Counted from the stretch's first letter, positions 41,956 to 51,574 are shown. The stretch: DNA of 59,124 nucleotides from Prolixibacteraceae bacterium (GCA_003537645.1 DPRM01000062.1:21755-80878), one strand, 5' to 3'. Numbers and translations are program-made. Notes: generated from the sequence alone by a model not told the origin.

Positions 41956-44904
41956 ATGAAATTATTTATATCAATTATACTTATCCTGATTTTAGCCACA
42001 GGATACAGCAATGCACAACAAAATCCAGTCTTTCTGAAAGAGTTTGGCGCCCCGTGGGTCGATTCGCTGATAAACAATATGAGTCTCGATCAGAAGATTG
42101 GCCAATTGTTTATGGTTCAGGCATATTCGAATAAAAAAAATCAAAATACCGAAGAGGTTCTGAAATATATCAATCAGTTTCAGGTTGGTGGAATTATTTT
42201 CATGCAAGGCGGACCTGTTGCTTTAGCAAATATTTGCAACCAATTACAGCAAAATTCAAACATTCCGCTTTTGGTTGCAATCGATGCTGAAAATGGATTA
42301 GGGTTCCGGCTCGATTCAACCATCAGCTATCCGGTACAAATGGCTCTGGGCGCCATCACCAATGATTCGTTGATTTACCAGATGGGAATCGAGATTGGCG
42401 AACAGTGCCGAAGGATCGGAATTCACATGAACATGGCGCCGGTATCAGACATCAATATAAATCCTTCGAATCCGGTGATTAATTATCGCTCGTTTGGCGA
42501 AGACAAATTTCAGGTAGCCCGAAAATCGTGGCTATATGCAAGCGGCATGCAGCATGCAGGTGTGTTGGCCACCGCAAAGCATTTTCCGGGGCATGGCGAC
42601 ACAGATACAGATTCACATCTTGGACTTCCGGTAATTAATCAAACCAAAAGTGAACTCGACTCGCTTGAGCTATTCCCATTCACATACCTTATAAACAAAG
42701 GCATTGGAGCTGTTATGACCGGACATTTACAGGTTCCTGCACTTGAACCGAACTCGCGGATCCCGGCGACTCTTTCTTCAAGAATTATCAACAATAAACT
42801 CATAAAGGATTTGGGGTTTAACGGACTGATAATAACCGATGCCATGAATATGAAAGGTGTTGGCAAACCCAATGAATCGGCCCAGGCTGTAGTTCAAGCA
42901 TTAAAAGCTGGCAACGATATGCTTGAAATTGTACCCCGGCTGGAATTGGCAATAGCTGCAGTAAAAAAGGCTGTTTTATCCGGCGAAATATCTGTTGAGG
43001 AAATTGATCAAAAGTGCCGAAAGATTTTGTCGGTAAAAAAATGGCTTGCGCTCGATAAACAAAAACCGGTTGATACAAATAACCTTATCAGCGATTTAAA
43101 CAAAAACAGCTATTTGCTCACGAAAAGGCAACTTCAGGAAAAATCGCTGACCATTACCAAAAACAGCAACAACCTTCTTCCCATTCATAGAATTGATACA
43201 CTTAGAATTGCCAGCTTATCAATTGGATCAGAACAAACAACGCCATTTCAGATAATGCTGGGAAACTACACCTCTGTTGATCATTTTAATATCTCCAAAG
43301 AACCAACAGAGGAAGTAACCAATGAATTACTCACACAGCTGAAATCGTACAATCTTGTTATCACAGGAATTTATGGAATGAGAATGTACCCATCGAGACG
43401 TTTCGGCATTTCCGACCAGCAAATCGGTTTAATTAAGAAACTTAAAGAATTCCCTACTATCATCGCCTTCTTTGGGAATCCGTATGCCATTCCATTTTTT
43501 CCTGAACTAAAAAACGCTCAAAGCATCATTATTGCTTATCAGGATGATAAAGAGGTGCAGGAACTTACTGCTCAATTAATTTTTGGCGCTACAGATGCAA
43601 CCGGAAAGTTGCCGGTAACTGTAAAAGATTTCTACCCGATTCGTTCGGGAATCGACCTCAAAAATATCAAAAGACTTAAATATACTCTTCCTGAAGAAGT
43701 TAAAATCAATTCAGCAATTCTTCAACACCTGATTGATTCGATTGCAGAAAGCGGCATTTCGGGCAAAGCCTATCCCGGCTGTCAGGTTTTGGTTGCAAAA
43801 GAAGGGAAAGTGATTTTTCACTCCTGCTACGGAAATTTCACTTACGAACAGCAACGACCTGTCAAAAAAGATGATCTTTACGACCTTGCCTCGATTACTA
43901 AAATAACTGCGCCGCTTCCGGCAATTATGAAGCTGTACGACGAAAAAAAGATCATTCTTGATGCTCCTTTCTCAAACTACTTTGCTGAATTTAAAAAGAC
44001 GAACAAGGCGGAGTTGACTTTTAGGGAAATTCTAACTCATCAGGCACGTTTGCAAAGTGGAATTCCATTCTGGCTCGAACCCGGAACGCGAACAACTTTG
44101 CGAAAGGGCGTTTTCAAAAGTCAACCTGAAGAAAATTTTCAGATTCGTATTTCTAAAGACATGTATGTTAAAAATGATTTCAAAGACCTGATTATTAAAG
44201 ATATAATCAAATCGCCACTAAGGCCTCAAAAAGAATATACCTATTCTGATCTGGGATTCGGACTTTTCCCGTTTCCAATTGAAAGGCTTGAAAAAATGCC
44301 ATTTCAGGATTACCTGAATCAGGAGTTTTACAAACCACTTGGGGCTACCTCAACCGGATTCAAACCTTACGAGCGATATCCAATTGAGCAAATTGTCCCG
44401 ACAGAGATCGATCTGACCTTCAGGAATGAACTTTCGCAGGGATTTGTGCACGACGAACTGGCAGCTCTTATGGGCGGAATTTCAGGAAATGCAGGAATTT
44501 TCAGCACTGCCAACGATTTGGCAAAAGTGATGCAAATGTATCTTCAGTCGGGCTATTACGGAGGGAAACAATACATCTCGGAAGCTACGGTGAACGAATT
44601 CACAAAGGTGCAGTTTTCGTCGAGCAGCAACCGCAGGGCACTTGGATTCGACAAACCAAATCCGGGCATCAGCGGAATAAAAAACAAATTTCCGGCAGCC
44701 GATGCAAGTCCTGCCAGTTACGGGCACACAGGTTTTACCGGCACTTTCACCTGGGCTGACCCTGAAAACCAGTTGCTTTTCATTTTTCTCTCCAACAGGG
44801 TTTATCCTACCAGAAGAAATTCAGCCATTTACAATCTCAACATTCGCACGGCAATGCATCAGGCAATCTATGATGCGATAAAAATGAGTTCGGTCAATTA
44901 TTAA
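41956..44904 (+). CDS. Exported GH3 beta-N-acetylglucosaminidase-like domain fused to a beta-lactamase-fold serine hydrolase
   Basis: I chose the ATG at 41956 (MKLFISIILILILATG, a signal peptide), giving 982 aa; an ATG at 41875 would add 27 polar residues. Residues about 35-370 are a NagZ-like GH3 domain with the motif KHFPGHGDTDTDSH at 208-221, whose His is the usual general acid in this subgroup. Residues about 375-590 are the second GH3 domain. Residues about 600-980 are a class-C beta-lactamase/DD-peptidase fold with Ser646-Ile-Thr-Lys649 and the HTG motif at 924-926. The combination suggests periplasmic peptidoglycan turnover: a muramidase-type sugar cut plus a peptidase or esterase. Confidence 0.93.
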   Translation: MKLFISIILILILATGYSNAQQNPVFLKEFGAPWVDSLINNMSLDQKIGQLFMVQAYSNKKNQNTEEVLKYINQFQVGGIIFMQGGPVALANICNQLQQNSNIPLLVAIDAENGLGFRLDSTISYPVQMALGAITNDSLIYQMGIEIGEQCRRIGIHMNMAPVSDININPSNPVINYRSFGEDKFQVARKSWLYASGMQHAGVLATAKHFPGHGDTDTDSHLGLPVINQTKSELDSLELFPFTYLINKGIGAVMTGHLQVPALEPNSRIPATLSSRIINNKLIKDLGFNGLIITDAMNMKGVGKPNESAQAVVQALKAGNDMLEIVPRLELAIAAVKKAVLSGEISVEEIDQKCRKILSVKKWLALDKQKPVDTNNLISDLNKNSYLLTKRQLQEKSLTITKNSNNLLPIHRIDTLRIASLSIGSEQTTPFQIMLGNYTSVDHFNISKEPTEEVTNELLTQLKSYNLVITGIYGMRMYPSRRFGISDQQIGLIKKLKEFPTIIAFFGNPYAIPFFPELKNAQSIIIAYQDDKEVQELTAQLIFGATDATGKLPVTVKDFYPIRSGIDLKNIKRLKYTLPEEVKINSAILQHLIDSIAESGISGKAYPGCQVLVAKEGKVIFHSCYGNFTYEQQRPVKKDDLYDLASITKITAPLPAIMKLYDEKKIILDAPFSNYFAEFKKTNKAELTFREILTHQARLQSGIPFWLEPGTRTTLRKGVFKSQPEENFQIRISKDMYVKNDFKDLIIKDIIKSPLRPQKEYTYSDLGFGLFPFPIERLEKMPFQDYLNQEFYKPLGATSTGFKPYERYPIEQIVPTEIDLTFRNELSQGFVHDELAALMGGISGNAGIFSTANDLAKVMQMYLQSGYYGGKQYISEATVNEFTKVQFSSSSNRRALGFDKPNPGISGIKNKFPAADASPASYGHTGFTGTFTWADPENQLLFIFLSNRVYPTRRNSAIYNLNIRTAMHQAIYDAIKMSSVNY

Positions 44905-45139
44905 AAATTGTTAATTAATTAACTGGTTTTTAATATCCGGGCAATCGTTTTTTAATTGAAATTACTTATCAGACAAGAATTAAAGACTGTTAGTTTAACT
45001 GTTAAATAGATGTGCAAATAATCTTTTTCAAAACCTCCATTAAAACATGAGAATATCGCCATTGTTATTTATTTATTAATTTTAACTTTAAGCGGCATTT
45101 AAACCGAAAACATAGTGTAAAACCATAAAACTAATTGTC

Positions 45140-45394
45140 ATGGAGAGAAAAATCACTTTTAACGAGTTACGTCACATCAAAGACAGCTTACCTGCCGGTT
45201 CAATCAGTCAAATTGCGCAAGAGTTTGGGCTAGAAGTGGAAACCGTCAGGAATTATTTTGGAGGCGCAAACTATGACAGAGGTAAATCTGTAGGATTACA
45301 TATTGAACCGGGGCCTGACGGAGGTGTAGTATTACTTGATGATACGGCTATTCTGGAAAGGGCTCAGCAGTTAATCGCATCGCACGCGAATTAA
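45140..45394 (+). CDS. Small helix-turn-helix-like DNA-binding protein
   Basis: An 84-aa protein. The N-terminal half contains ISQIAQEFGLEVETVRNYF, which reads as a helix-turn-helix, followed by GGANYDRGKSVGLHIEPGPDGG, an unusual Gly-rich stretch, and a short C-terminal helix. I believe similar proteins occur widely in Bacteroidota annotated only as DNA-binding. A strong terminator follows at 45419, and a 235-base A/T-rich region precedes it, so it is its own unit. Confidence 0.82.
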   Translation: MERKITFNELRHIKDSLPAGSISQIAQEFGLEVETVRNYFGGANYDRGKSVGLHIEPGPDGGVVLLDDTAILERAQQLIASHAN

Positions 45395-45418
45395 AGTTAC
45401 ATTTCTTAATTACAATAG

Positions 45419-45450
45419 ACTGCCCTATCTTTATGGGGCAGTTTTTTTTT
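45419..45450 (+). terminator. Terminator of the small DNA-binding protein gene
   Basis: A 7-bp stem ACTGCCC / GGGCAGT (45419-45425 with 45436-45442) is followed by a run of nine or more T residues. Confidence 0.9.
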
Positions 45451-45476
45451 GTCAATTTTAACCTAAATCAATCATC

Positions 45477-46265
45477 ATGAAGAACCTTTCAATTCTTATC
45501 ATCATCACCTTATTTACAATTAACACGTATGCCCAGAAATCGTTGTTCAACGGCAAAAACCTGAAAAACTGGGACATTTATCTTGGAAGCCCAATTGGCG
45601 GGTTCGAAGATCTGGCTAAAAAAGCCACACCTGCCTCCACTTTTCAGGTGGTTGAGATGAATGGTCAGAAGCTCATTCGCATATCGGGTGATATCAATGC
45701 AGCCCTCGCGACAAAAGCCGAGTATGCCAACTATCATCTTCGCCTCGAATTTAAATGGGGCGAAAAAGTTTATGGTCGCCGCAACAGCGGATTGCTTTAT
45801 CACAGTTACGGCCCGTTTGGAGTCGCATTCGGCACCTGGATGGCCAACATCGAACACCAACTGATGCACGATAATTTGGGCGATACCTACCTTATGGCCA
45901 ATACTTATTGTGAAACCAAAGCAATTAAAGGCGACGACGGTAAAACATTCTTTTTTTCTCCTGAAGGACAATTCACCCCATTCAGTGAAACTGACAACGG
46001 ACGTTCGATCAAAAAAATGAAAGATGCAGAGAAATCGCTTGGAGAATGGAACACTGTTGATTTGTATTGCTTCGGACAAACTGCCGTACACGTTGTTAAC
46101 GGCCAGGTGGTGATGATTAACAACAATTGCAGCAAAGTTGAAAATGGAATGAAATTACCGCTCACAAGAGGCAAAATACAGCTACAGTCGGAAGGCGGAG
46201 AGTTTTTTATCAGGAAAGTAGAAATTAAAAAAATCAAAGGAATTCCTGCTGAATTTCAGAAATAG
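45477..46265 (+). CDS. DUF1080 (3-keto-disaccharide hydrolase-like) exported protein
   Basis: A 262-aa protein with a signal peptide (1-19) and a DUF1080 jelly-roll domain, recognised by SLFNGKNLKNWDIYLG at the start, YHLRLEFKWGEK, NSGLLYHSYG and the C-terminal IQLQSEGGEFFIRKVEIKK. Relatives bind or cleave 3-keto-glycosides or other oxidised sugars, and many are only predicted. It ends at a terminator-like hairpin shared with the convergent nagB-like gene. Confidence 0.9.
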   Translation: MKNLSILIIITLFTINTYAQKSLFNGKNLKNWDIYLGSPIGGFEDLAKKATPASTFQVVEMNGQKLIRISGDINAALATKAEYANYHLRLEFKWGEKVYGRRNSGLLYHSYGPFGVAFGTWMANIEHQLMHDNLGDTYLMANTYCETKAIKGDDGKTFFFSPEGQFTPFSETDNGRSIKKMKDAEKSLGEWNTVDLYCFGQTAVHVVNGQVVMINNNCSKVENGMKLPLTRGKIQLQSEGGEFFIRKVEIKKIKGIPAEFQK

Positions 46266-46281
46266 GCTAACGATTAATGAA

Positions 46282-46315
46282 AAGGCCTGTCAGGTTTTCA
46301 CACTTGACAGGCCTT
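46282..46315. terminator. Bidirectional hairpin between the DUF1080 gene and the NagB-like gene
   Basis: An 11-bp perfect stem (46282-46292 with 46305-46315, arm AAGGCCTGTCA) sits between the two convergent genes. The T-tracts are weak, but no other terminator is present. Confidence 0.7.
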
Positions 46316-46338
46316 CCATTTATTGATTTACTTTGATC

Positions 46339-48666
46339 TTAAATCCCTACGCCTTCCATCGATTTTTCGAGTTCATCGGCTTGTTGTATAAATTGATCGA
46401 CACTCAATTCACGAATATAGACCAGACCGTGCGTAGCCCTTACCAGCGGTTTGTCGTGCTGATAAAAGAAATTCTTTCCTAAAAGGAACTGAATCTGTTT
46501 AAGCTGTTCAACCCAAACCCGTTGGGTAAGCTGACTAAATTTTCCGTCGAGCTGGTAGCTTGGAAACGATGCATTTACCTGACTCAGGTAACATTCAGTA
46601 AACGAGGAATCGAGAATCGACAATGCATTTAACGAAACCGGAACAATAACTTCGGTATCGGACGGATGATAGCGAAACCATACATTCCGGTAGCCAATTA
46701 CCCGCAATTTCGACAAATCTTCCTCTTTCTTCCATTCCTTGACGGCAGCAGCAATGGCTTTTAAAACTTTATAATGTGTATCCGGACCACTTCCTTCCGG
46801 ATCCATAGCTAAACTGATAACGGTTGGCTTGTACTTTCTGAATTCTTCAAGAATAGGAAGTACATCGCGCTTTTCGTCAGGCTGTTCAGTAAAAATATCG
46901 CCCTGATAGAAACCCAAACGCAGGTGGTGCACATTTTTAACCTGAACACCAAAATGAGCCCAAACCAGTTCTTCTTCCATTTCGCGGAGCATTCCTTTCA
47001 ACTTCTGAATCTTTGGAGGATTTTTACTTCCATCGTAACTGTTCCGAAGATTGTCAAGAATTTCAATGATGGTGCTAATCAACTGTTCTTCGCTTTTTAC
47101 TTCCCAAATTTCAACTATTGAGCGAATAACCCTATGACAGACCCCACGGCGCTTTTCGGCCTCGTCGTTGGCTGCGACACTGTCGAGGTAATGATAAATA
47201 TCTTTGTCCCACTTAAATTTATACCCCTCTTCGAAGAAATCAGGGAATTTGATCATTTGAATTTTGCCATCACTGATCAGGCTAAGTGTTTCAGCCAGTA
47301 AATCAACTACATACTGGTTGATAACCGCAGTAAATCCTGAAGTTAGTACCGAAAAATGCAACTCGTTGCTTGCATCGCGTAACTGTCTTGAAGTGTGAGG
47401 CATAATTCCAAGCATAATATCGTCGTGATGCGGGCCTGTATGGTAGAAAACCTGATTCGACTCATGTTCCATCCCTTTATTAAACTTGGCTGTAATCGAA
47501 TCAATCACCGATTGCACTGTTTGTTCGTTCAGGTTTGGTATCAAACGGCAGTATTTGTCTGCCTTCAGGTCTTCCAAAGTAATACGATGACCAAACTTGT
47601 TGATTTTAGGACAAAGATCAATAATTGCACGTTCTGTTTTTTGATGTGTCCATTCTCCGGTTTGGTAATATTTATCCACACTGTCGGTCAGTTTCACGGC
47701 TGCTCCGGTAGTCAGGTAAAAACGGCTGTTGCGCAATTTGTGAAGGCTGCTGGCCGGATATTTATTCGACGGTTCGTTTTCGAGCGCATCTTTAATCACA
47801 TCAGCTTTTGCTTCTCCGGCGGCGAAAACAATGGCCACAGATTCAGGATTGTAGGCGATTGTTTCGAGCCCGATAGTGATGACCAACCGGTTGCGTGAAA
47901 CTTCAATACCGCCCAAATCACCGGCAGCCACCGCCTGTGTTTCGAAGTTGGTTGCAGTTAATCGGGTAGTCGAGAAATGATCGGATCCCCTGGTATTGAA
48001 TGCTATATGACCATCAGGACCAATACTTCCGAGCCAGAATCCTATTCCACCTTTTTCCCGGATTTTTTGTTCGTATTCGGAACACCAATCATCTATCATT
48101 AAAATTGATTTTTGCTGAAGTTTTTCGTCCGGGCTTTTAGCCTCGCGGTAACGCAGCGACAAATCGAGGGTGAGATTTGGAAAAACTTCGTTATATGTTT
48201 TGCCTTCAGCAAGCAATATTTTATCTGAATTGATTAGCAATGCCTTGTCCGGATCGAGCCCAAAACCTTTGATATAGTAGTTCTCGACGTAGTTACAAAA
48301 ACTATTGTGCTGTTTCGACGAAATAGGGTAAAACTCGTCGGTCTGTACGAAGTGAAGTCCATGCAGATCTGGCTTTTGTATTCCTGAAAGTCCGTGAGCA
48401 CTTAATAAATCCTGTCCCTTTTTAGTATCCCAGTTTTCAAGAAAAAAATGAGTGTATTTCAGGAAATATTCAGATGTTTTTCCGGTAGGAAGACTGATTA
48501 CCCCGTTGGGATTTTCAATTACCCATTCCAGAAAGCGCAGCGATGCGAGCATTCCCAACTTTGGAAAATTTGCGACCGTGATGTAGGGCATTTTTGTGGT
48601 CATCTGATCAATTCCTGCCTGTTGCAAAAATATTTTTTCGACCTGACTGAAATGATTTGTTTGCAT
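46339..48666 (-). CDS. Glucosamine-6-phosphate deaminase-like domain fused to a PIG-L/LmbE deacetylase-like domain
   Basis: I chose the ATG at 48666 (MQTNHFSQVEKIFLQ), giving 775 aa; the ATG at 48792 adds 42 residues that overlap the ROK gene. The N-terminal domain (about 30-340) has NagB features: VISLPTGKTSEYF and SIGPDGHIAFN. The C-terminal domain (about 395-690) has the PIG-L zinc motif GPHHDDIMLG. Such fusions are typical of Bacteroidota and probably act in turnover of amino sugars; the second activity is unproven. The ROK regulator gene directly upstream supports an N-acetylglucosamine-type role. Confidence 0.9.
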   Translation of the reverse strand: MQTNHFSQVEKIFLQQAGIDQMTTKMPYITVANFPKLGMLASLRFLEWVIENPNGVISLPTGKTSEYFLKYTHFFLENWDTKKGQDLLSAHGLSGIQKPDLHGLHFVQTDEFYPISSKQHNSFCNYVENYYIKGFGLDPDKALLINSDKILLAEGKTYNEVFPNLTLDLSLRYREAKSPDEKLQQKSILMIDDWCSEYEQKIREKGGIGFWLGSIGPDGHIAFNTRGSDHFSTTRLTATNFETQAVAAGDLGGIEVSRNRLVITIGLETIAYNPESVAIVFAAGEAKADVIKDALENEPSNKYPASSLHKLRNSRFYLTTGAAVKLTDSVDKYYQTGEWTHQKTERAIIDLCPKINKFGHRITLEDLKADKYCRLIPNLNEQTVQSVIDSITAKFNKGMEHESNQVFYHTGPHHDDIMLGIMPHTSRQLRDASNELHFSVLTSGFTAVINQYVVDLLAETLSLISDGKIQMIKFPDFFEEGYKFKWDKDIYHYLDSVAANDEAEKRRGVCHRVIRSIVEIWEVKSEEQLISTIIEILDNLRNSYDGSKNPPKIQKLKGMLREMEEELVWAHFGVQVKNVHHLRLGFYQGDIFTEQPDEKRDVLPILEEFRKYKPTVISLAMDPEGSGPDTHYKVLKAIAAAVKEWKKEEDLSKLRVIGYRNVWFRYHPSDTEVIVPVSLNALSILDSSFTECYLSQVNASFPSYQLDGKFSQLTQRVWVEQLKQIQFLLGKNFFYQHDKPLVRATHGLVYIRELSVDQFIQQADELEKSMEGVGI

Positions 48667-48691
48667 TGTTATGAGTTTTAAATGTGATCTC

Positions 48692-49918
48692 TTAATTTTT
48701 ATCGAGTACATGTTCGAGTAACAAAGCCGAAATTCCCTGTATTCCAGCCTGGCTCCCCAATTCTGAAACCTTAATTTCAATTTCGTTGCCAAGCTCCGGA
48801 TTACAAAATATCTGAATTGATTGCTGGATGGGTGGCAGTATAAATTGGTTTGCTTCCGACATACGTCCTCCCAGAATAATCAGTTCGGGATTGAATATCT
48901 GGATGAGGTAGGCCATCCCCTTACCGAGCCAGTGACCCACATTGGCTAATACTGAAATCGAAAACTGATCGCCCATAATGGCTGCCTGAACTACTTTACG
49001 AATCTCAATTTTATCCGGATCATCGTTAACCAGATTTCCAAGCATAGCCGATCGCCCGGCAATTAACCCCTCTTTTGCCATGCGTACAATGGCAGTCCCC
49101 GAAGCAATTGTTTCGAGGCAACCCTGTTTCCCGCACTTGCAAAGTATTCCATTGTCAACCATCGGCAAATGGCCAAATTCACCGGCAAAGCCATCGCGGC
49201 CTTTGTAAAGTTTACCATTCACAATAATTCCCAGGCCAATTCCCCAATCGAGATGAATGGCCAGTACATTTTTTTTCGAATGAGCTGCACCAAACCTAAG
49301 TTCAGCAAAAGCACGCGCTTTGGCATCGTTTTCAATCAAAACCTCTACTCCGAATTTTTCGCTAAAAACTTCGGATACAGGTCGATCGGAAATCATATAT
49401 GTTTTGTTTATTCCGGTTGCCGAGTCAACCATTCCGGGCATTTCAATACCAATGCCCAAAATTTTCTCACGAGGAATTTGCTTCTCGAGAATGACGCTTT
49501 CGGTAAACTCAACAATCGAATCAATAATCGAAGTTCCATACGAAATGGTAAGTGGCAGAATATGATCTTCGGTTATCTTTTGGTTTTTTGCATTAAAAAT
49601 TGATACCGAAGTTTTATAAATATTGATAGAAATACCCACAATATAGAAGGCATCCTCCTTATTTCCATACAAATTAGGTCTTCGGCCACCGCTCGAGTTG
49701 CCCTGGCCAAGTTCCTCAATCAGCCCATCATTCTTTAATTCATTCAGCAGACCAATTACTTTGGGAGTACTTAATTTTACCGATCCAATCAAATCGGTAT
49801 TGGTCATTGCACCATAAAGAAATAAATGCTTGATTATTTTCCGCTTTTGCAAGTTGTTTTTTTGCTCCACAACATTTAAGTCGCTGTCTGAAGAATATTT
49901 AATCGATGAAAAAGCCAT
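48692..49918 (-). CDS. ROK-family transcriptional regulator
   Basis: I chose the ATG at 49918 (MAFSSIKYSSDSDLN), giving 408 aa. The N-terminal winged helix (about 15-85) includes MTNTDLIGSVKLSTPKVIGLL. The ROK domain (about 100-408) has the GIEMPGMVD region, the ATP-type motif LAIHLDWGIGLGII and the zinc motif CKCGKQGCLE. Proteins of this NagC/Mlc type sense sugars or sugar phosphates. It lies 25 bases before the NagB-like gene and likely regulates both. Arms TTTTGAAA/TTTCAAAA at 49941-49948 and 49971-49978 flank its -7 element and could be its operator. Confidence 0.92.
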   Translation of the reverse strand: MAFSSIKYSSDSDLNVVEQKNNLQKRKIIKHLFLYGAMTNTDLIGSVKLSTPKVIGLLNELKNDGLIEELGQGNSSGGRRPNLYGNKEDAFYIVGISINIYKTSVSIFNAKNQKITEDHILPLTISYGTSIIDSIVEFTESVILEKQIPREKILGIGIEMPGMVDSATGINKTYMISDRPVSEVFSEKFGVEVLIENDAKARAFAELRFGAAHSKKNVLAIHLDWGIGLGIIVNGKLYKGRDGFAGEFGHLPMVDNGILCKCGKQGCLETIASGTAIVRMAKEGLIAGRSAMLGNLVNDDPDKIEIRKVVQAAIMGDQFSISVLANVGHWLGKGMAYLIQIFNPELIILGGRMSEANQFILPPIQQSIQIFCNPELGNEIEIKVSELGSQAGIQGISALLLEHVLDKN

Positions 49919-49940
49919 TGTGTCAATTTTTATCTTGCTT

Positions 49941-49978
49941 TTTTGAAAGCACAAAGTTATTCTATTATTTTTTCAAAA
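49941..49978 (-). promoter_or_regulatory. ROK gene promoter with flanking inverted repeat
   Basis: The minus strand has TAACTTTG at 49959-49952, a TAnnTTTG match. An 8-bp inverted repeat (TTTTGAAA 49941-49948, TTTCAAAA 49971-49978) brackets it, a fitting place for autoregulation. In such A/T-rich DNA the repeat could be chance. Confidence 0.45.
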
Positions 49979-50046
49979 TGAAGAATACTTTTACTATTTT
50001 TTTAAATAAGTTTAAAAAACTTATAATACAATTGCTAAAATCATTA

Positions 50047-50190
50047 ATGGATAAAACCTCTGTAATTAAAATTAGTTCAACTTCGGAAGAAATAAAAAAA
50101 AAGCCTAAAATGAAGCTGGAGTACGAAGTAACAAACCTGATTGTGGCTCGTGAGAAATGTTTAAAGGTTGTGTGGAAAATCAATAACTGA
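50047..50190 (+). CDS. Possible small protein, 47 aa
   Basis: The frame starts MDKTSVIKISSTSEE and is Lys-rich (about 20%). An in-frame ATG at 49978 would extend it by 23 residues rich in Phe/Leu/Lys. It is followed 15 bases later by a stem-loop, which suggests an expressed unit. I recognise no family; it could be non-coding. Confidence 0.4.
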   Translation: MDKTSVIKISSTSEEIKKKPKMKLEYEVTNLIVAREKCLKVVWKINN

Positions 50191-50204
50191 TACAAACAAA
50201 AATG

Positions 50205-50230
50205 AAAAGCGGTGGTTAGCCACCGCTTTT
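50205..50230 (+). terminator. Terminator after the small ORF
   Basis: An 11-bp perfect stem (50205-50215 with 50220-50230, arm AAAAGCGGTGG) has a 4-base loop. The T-tract lies within the stem, so strength is moderate. Confidence 0.7.
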
Positions 50231-50509
50231 CACTAAACAAACAACTAAAATTACCTTACGAACTTTGCTTTTCACCAAAAACCAATCAACCCAAATAAGT
50301 CCAAAAATATAAATTGCAAAGTCAAGGTTAGTTACGTTCAGCATAGCGTCATTGTTTCATTAATTCATGGCAATTAACAAATTTTAGCAGAATTAAATTT
50401 CATGCTTGCGATTTGAAATGCCAATTAACTGATTGACTGAATCAAAAAAAAAGAAATTTGAGATGCCAAATAAAATGTGATGCAGGATTCCTGAATCACA
50501 TATCGATTG

Positions 50510-51574
50510 TTAAAACCATTTTCTCTTTCTGAAATAAACAAGGAGGCTTAAAACAATGGCAACCATCAAAATCCAGAAATACAGATAGCCATATTTGAAA
50601 TGTAGTTCCGGAAAATTGTCGAAATTCATACCATAAACACCGGCGACAAAAGTGAGAGGAATGAAGAAAGCCGAAAAAATGGTCAGCACTTTCATTATTT
50701 CGTTGGCCCTGCTATCAAGACTGGCATGGTAAATCATCATCTGGTCGTTCAGCATTACCTGATAAATCTCGATGGTCTCCGAAGCCTGAACAACCAGATC
50801 GTTCAAATCGCGAAAGTATTTCAGGTTATCGTCGGCAATAAAGCCAGATTCATTTTCGATCAGATGATGCACAATTTCAATAACGGGACGGATGTTTTTC
50901 CGCAGAAAATTAATCTCGGTTTTGTGTTTGTAGATTTCCTTCATCAGCCCATTTTGTTTGGGCAAAAAAATTCGTGATTCCATTTTTTCAATAATATTGC
51001 CAAGTATCTCAATGTTATTCAGATAATTATCAACAATGGTATCGAGCAAAAGGTAGGTCAGATAGTCGGCATTTTTTCGTCTGGCCCGGCCATTTCCTTT
51101 TCTTATTCGGTCGCGAATATGGTCAAACTGGTCGCCAACTCTTTCCTGAAGAGTAATAAGATAGTTATCATCCAGAATCATCGAAATCTGTTCCGAAACA
51201 AGTTTCTGGCTTTTCTCATCATAATCGATCACTTTTAAGATGACCACCATCAAATCCTCAGTCTCGGCAATTTTGGGGCGCTGCCCGGTATCGAGCATAT
51301 CTTCAAGCAAAATACCATGAATATTGAACAGTTCCCCCAATTTCTGAATCATTTCAGCATCGTGCAAGCCGTCGATATTGATCCATGTTACCGAATTCGC
51401 GGCTATAAATGAACGGCATTTCTCAAGAGTTTCCGGTTCTGCTTCTACCAATTCATCCTGATTGTAATGCATAATCCGTAGCCGGGGACTATCAATTTTC
51501 TTTGTCCCCAGGTGAATAAGTGAACCCGGAATTTTGCCACTGGCCTGTTTTCGGTCGTTTAGAAATTGTGCCAT
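50510..51574 (-). CDS. corA: Magnesium/cobalt transporter CorA
   Basis: A 354-aa CorA-family channel. The cytoplasmic N-domain (1-280) is followed by a long helix and two C-terminal membrane helices. The signature YGMN is in VAGVYGMNFDNFPEL, between the two membrane helices. It forms pentamers that pass Mg2+ (or Co2+). It lies about 40 bases downstream of the PPK2 gene on the same strand and may be co-transcribed with it. Confidence 0.95.
   Translation of the reverse strand: MAQFLNDRKQASGKIPGSLIHLGTKKIDSPRLRIMHYNQDELVEAEPETLEKCRSFIAANSVTWINIDGLHDAEMIQKLGELFNIHGILLEDMLDTGQRPKIAETEDLMVVILKVIDYDEKSQKLVSEQISMILDDNYLITLQERVGDQFDHIRDRIRKGNGRARRKNADYLTYLLLDTIVDNYLNNIEILGNIIEKMESRIFLPKQNGLMKEIYKHKTEINFLRKNIRPVIEIVHHLIENESGFIADDNLKYFRDLNDLVVQASETIEIYQVMLNDQMMIYHASLDSRANEIMKVLTIFSAFFIPLTFVAGVYGMNFDNFPELHFKYGYLYFWILMVAIVLSLLVYFRKRKWF

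Larger units (their letters stand above)
49919..50509. other. 591-base region between the ROK gene and corA
   Basis: The region holds the ROK promoter (49952-49959), a possible small plus-strand ORF (50047-50190) with a terminator (50205-50230), and about 280 A/T-rich bases before corA in which I see nothing. Confidence 0.7.

Noticed and set aside
45510..46091. A 193-codon open frame on the minus strand opposite the DUF1080 gene
   Set aside because: It is wholly antisense to a gene with clear family motifs and shows no recognisable domain; it follows from codon bias of the real gene.
47395..47898. A 167-codon plus-strand frame opposite the NagB-like gene
   Set aside because: It is antisense to conserved motifs of the NagB-like gene, has an odd composition rich in Cys, Phe and His, and matches no family.
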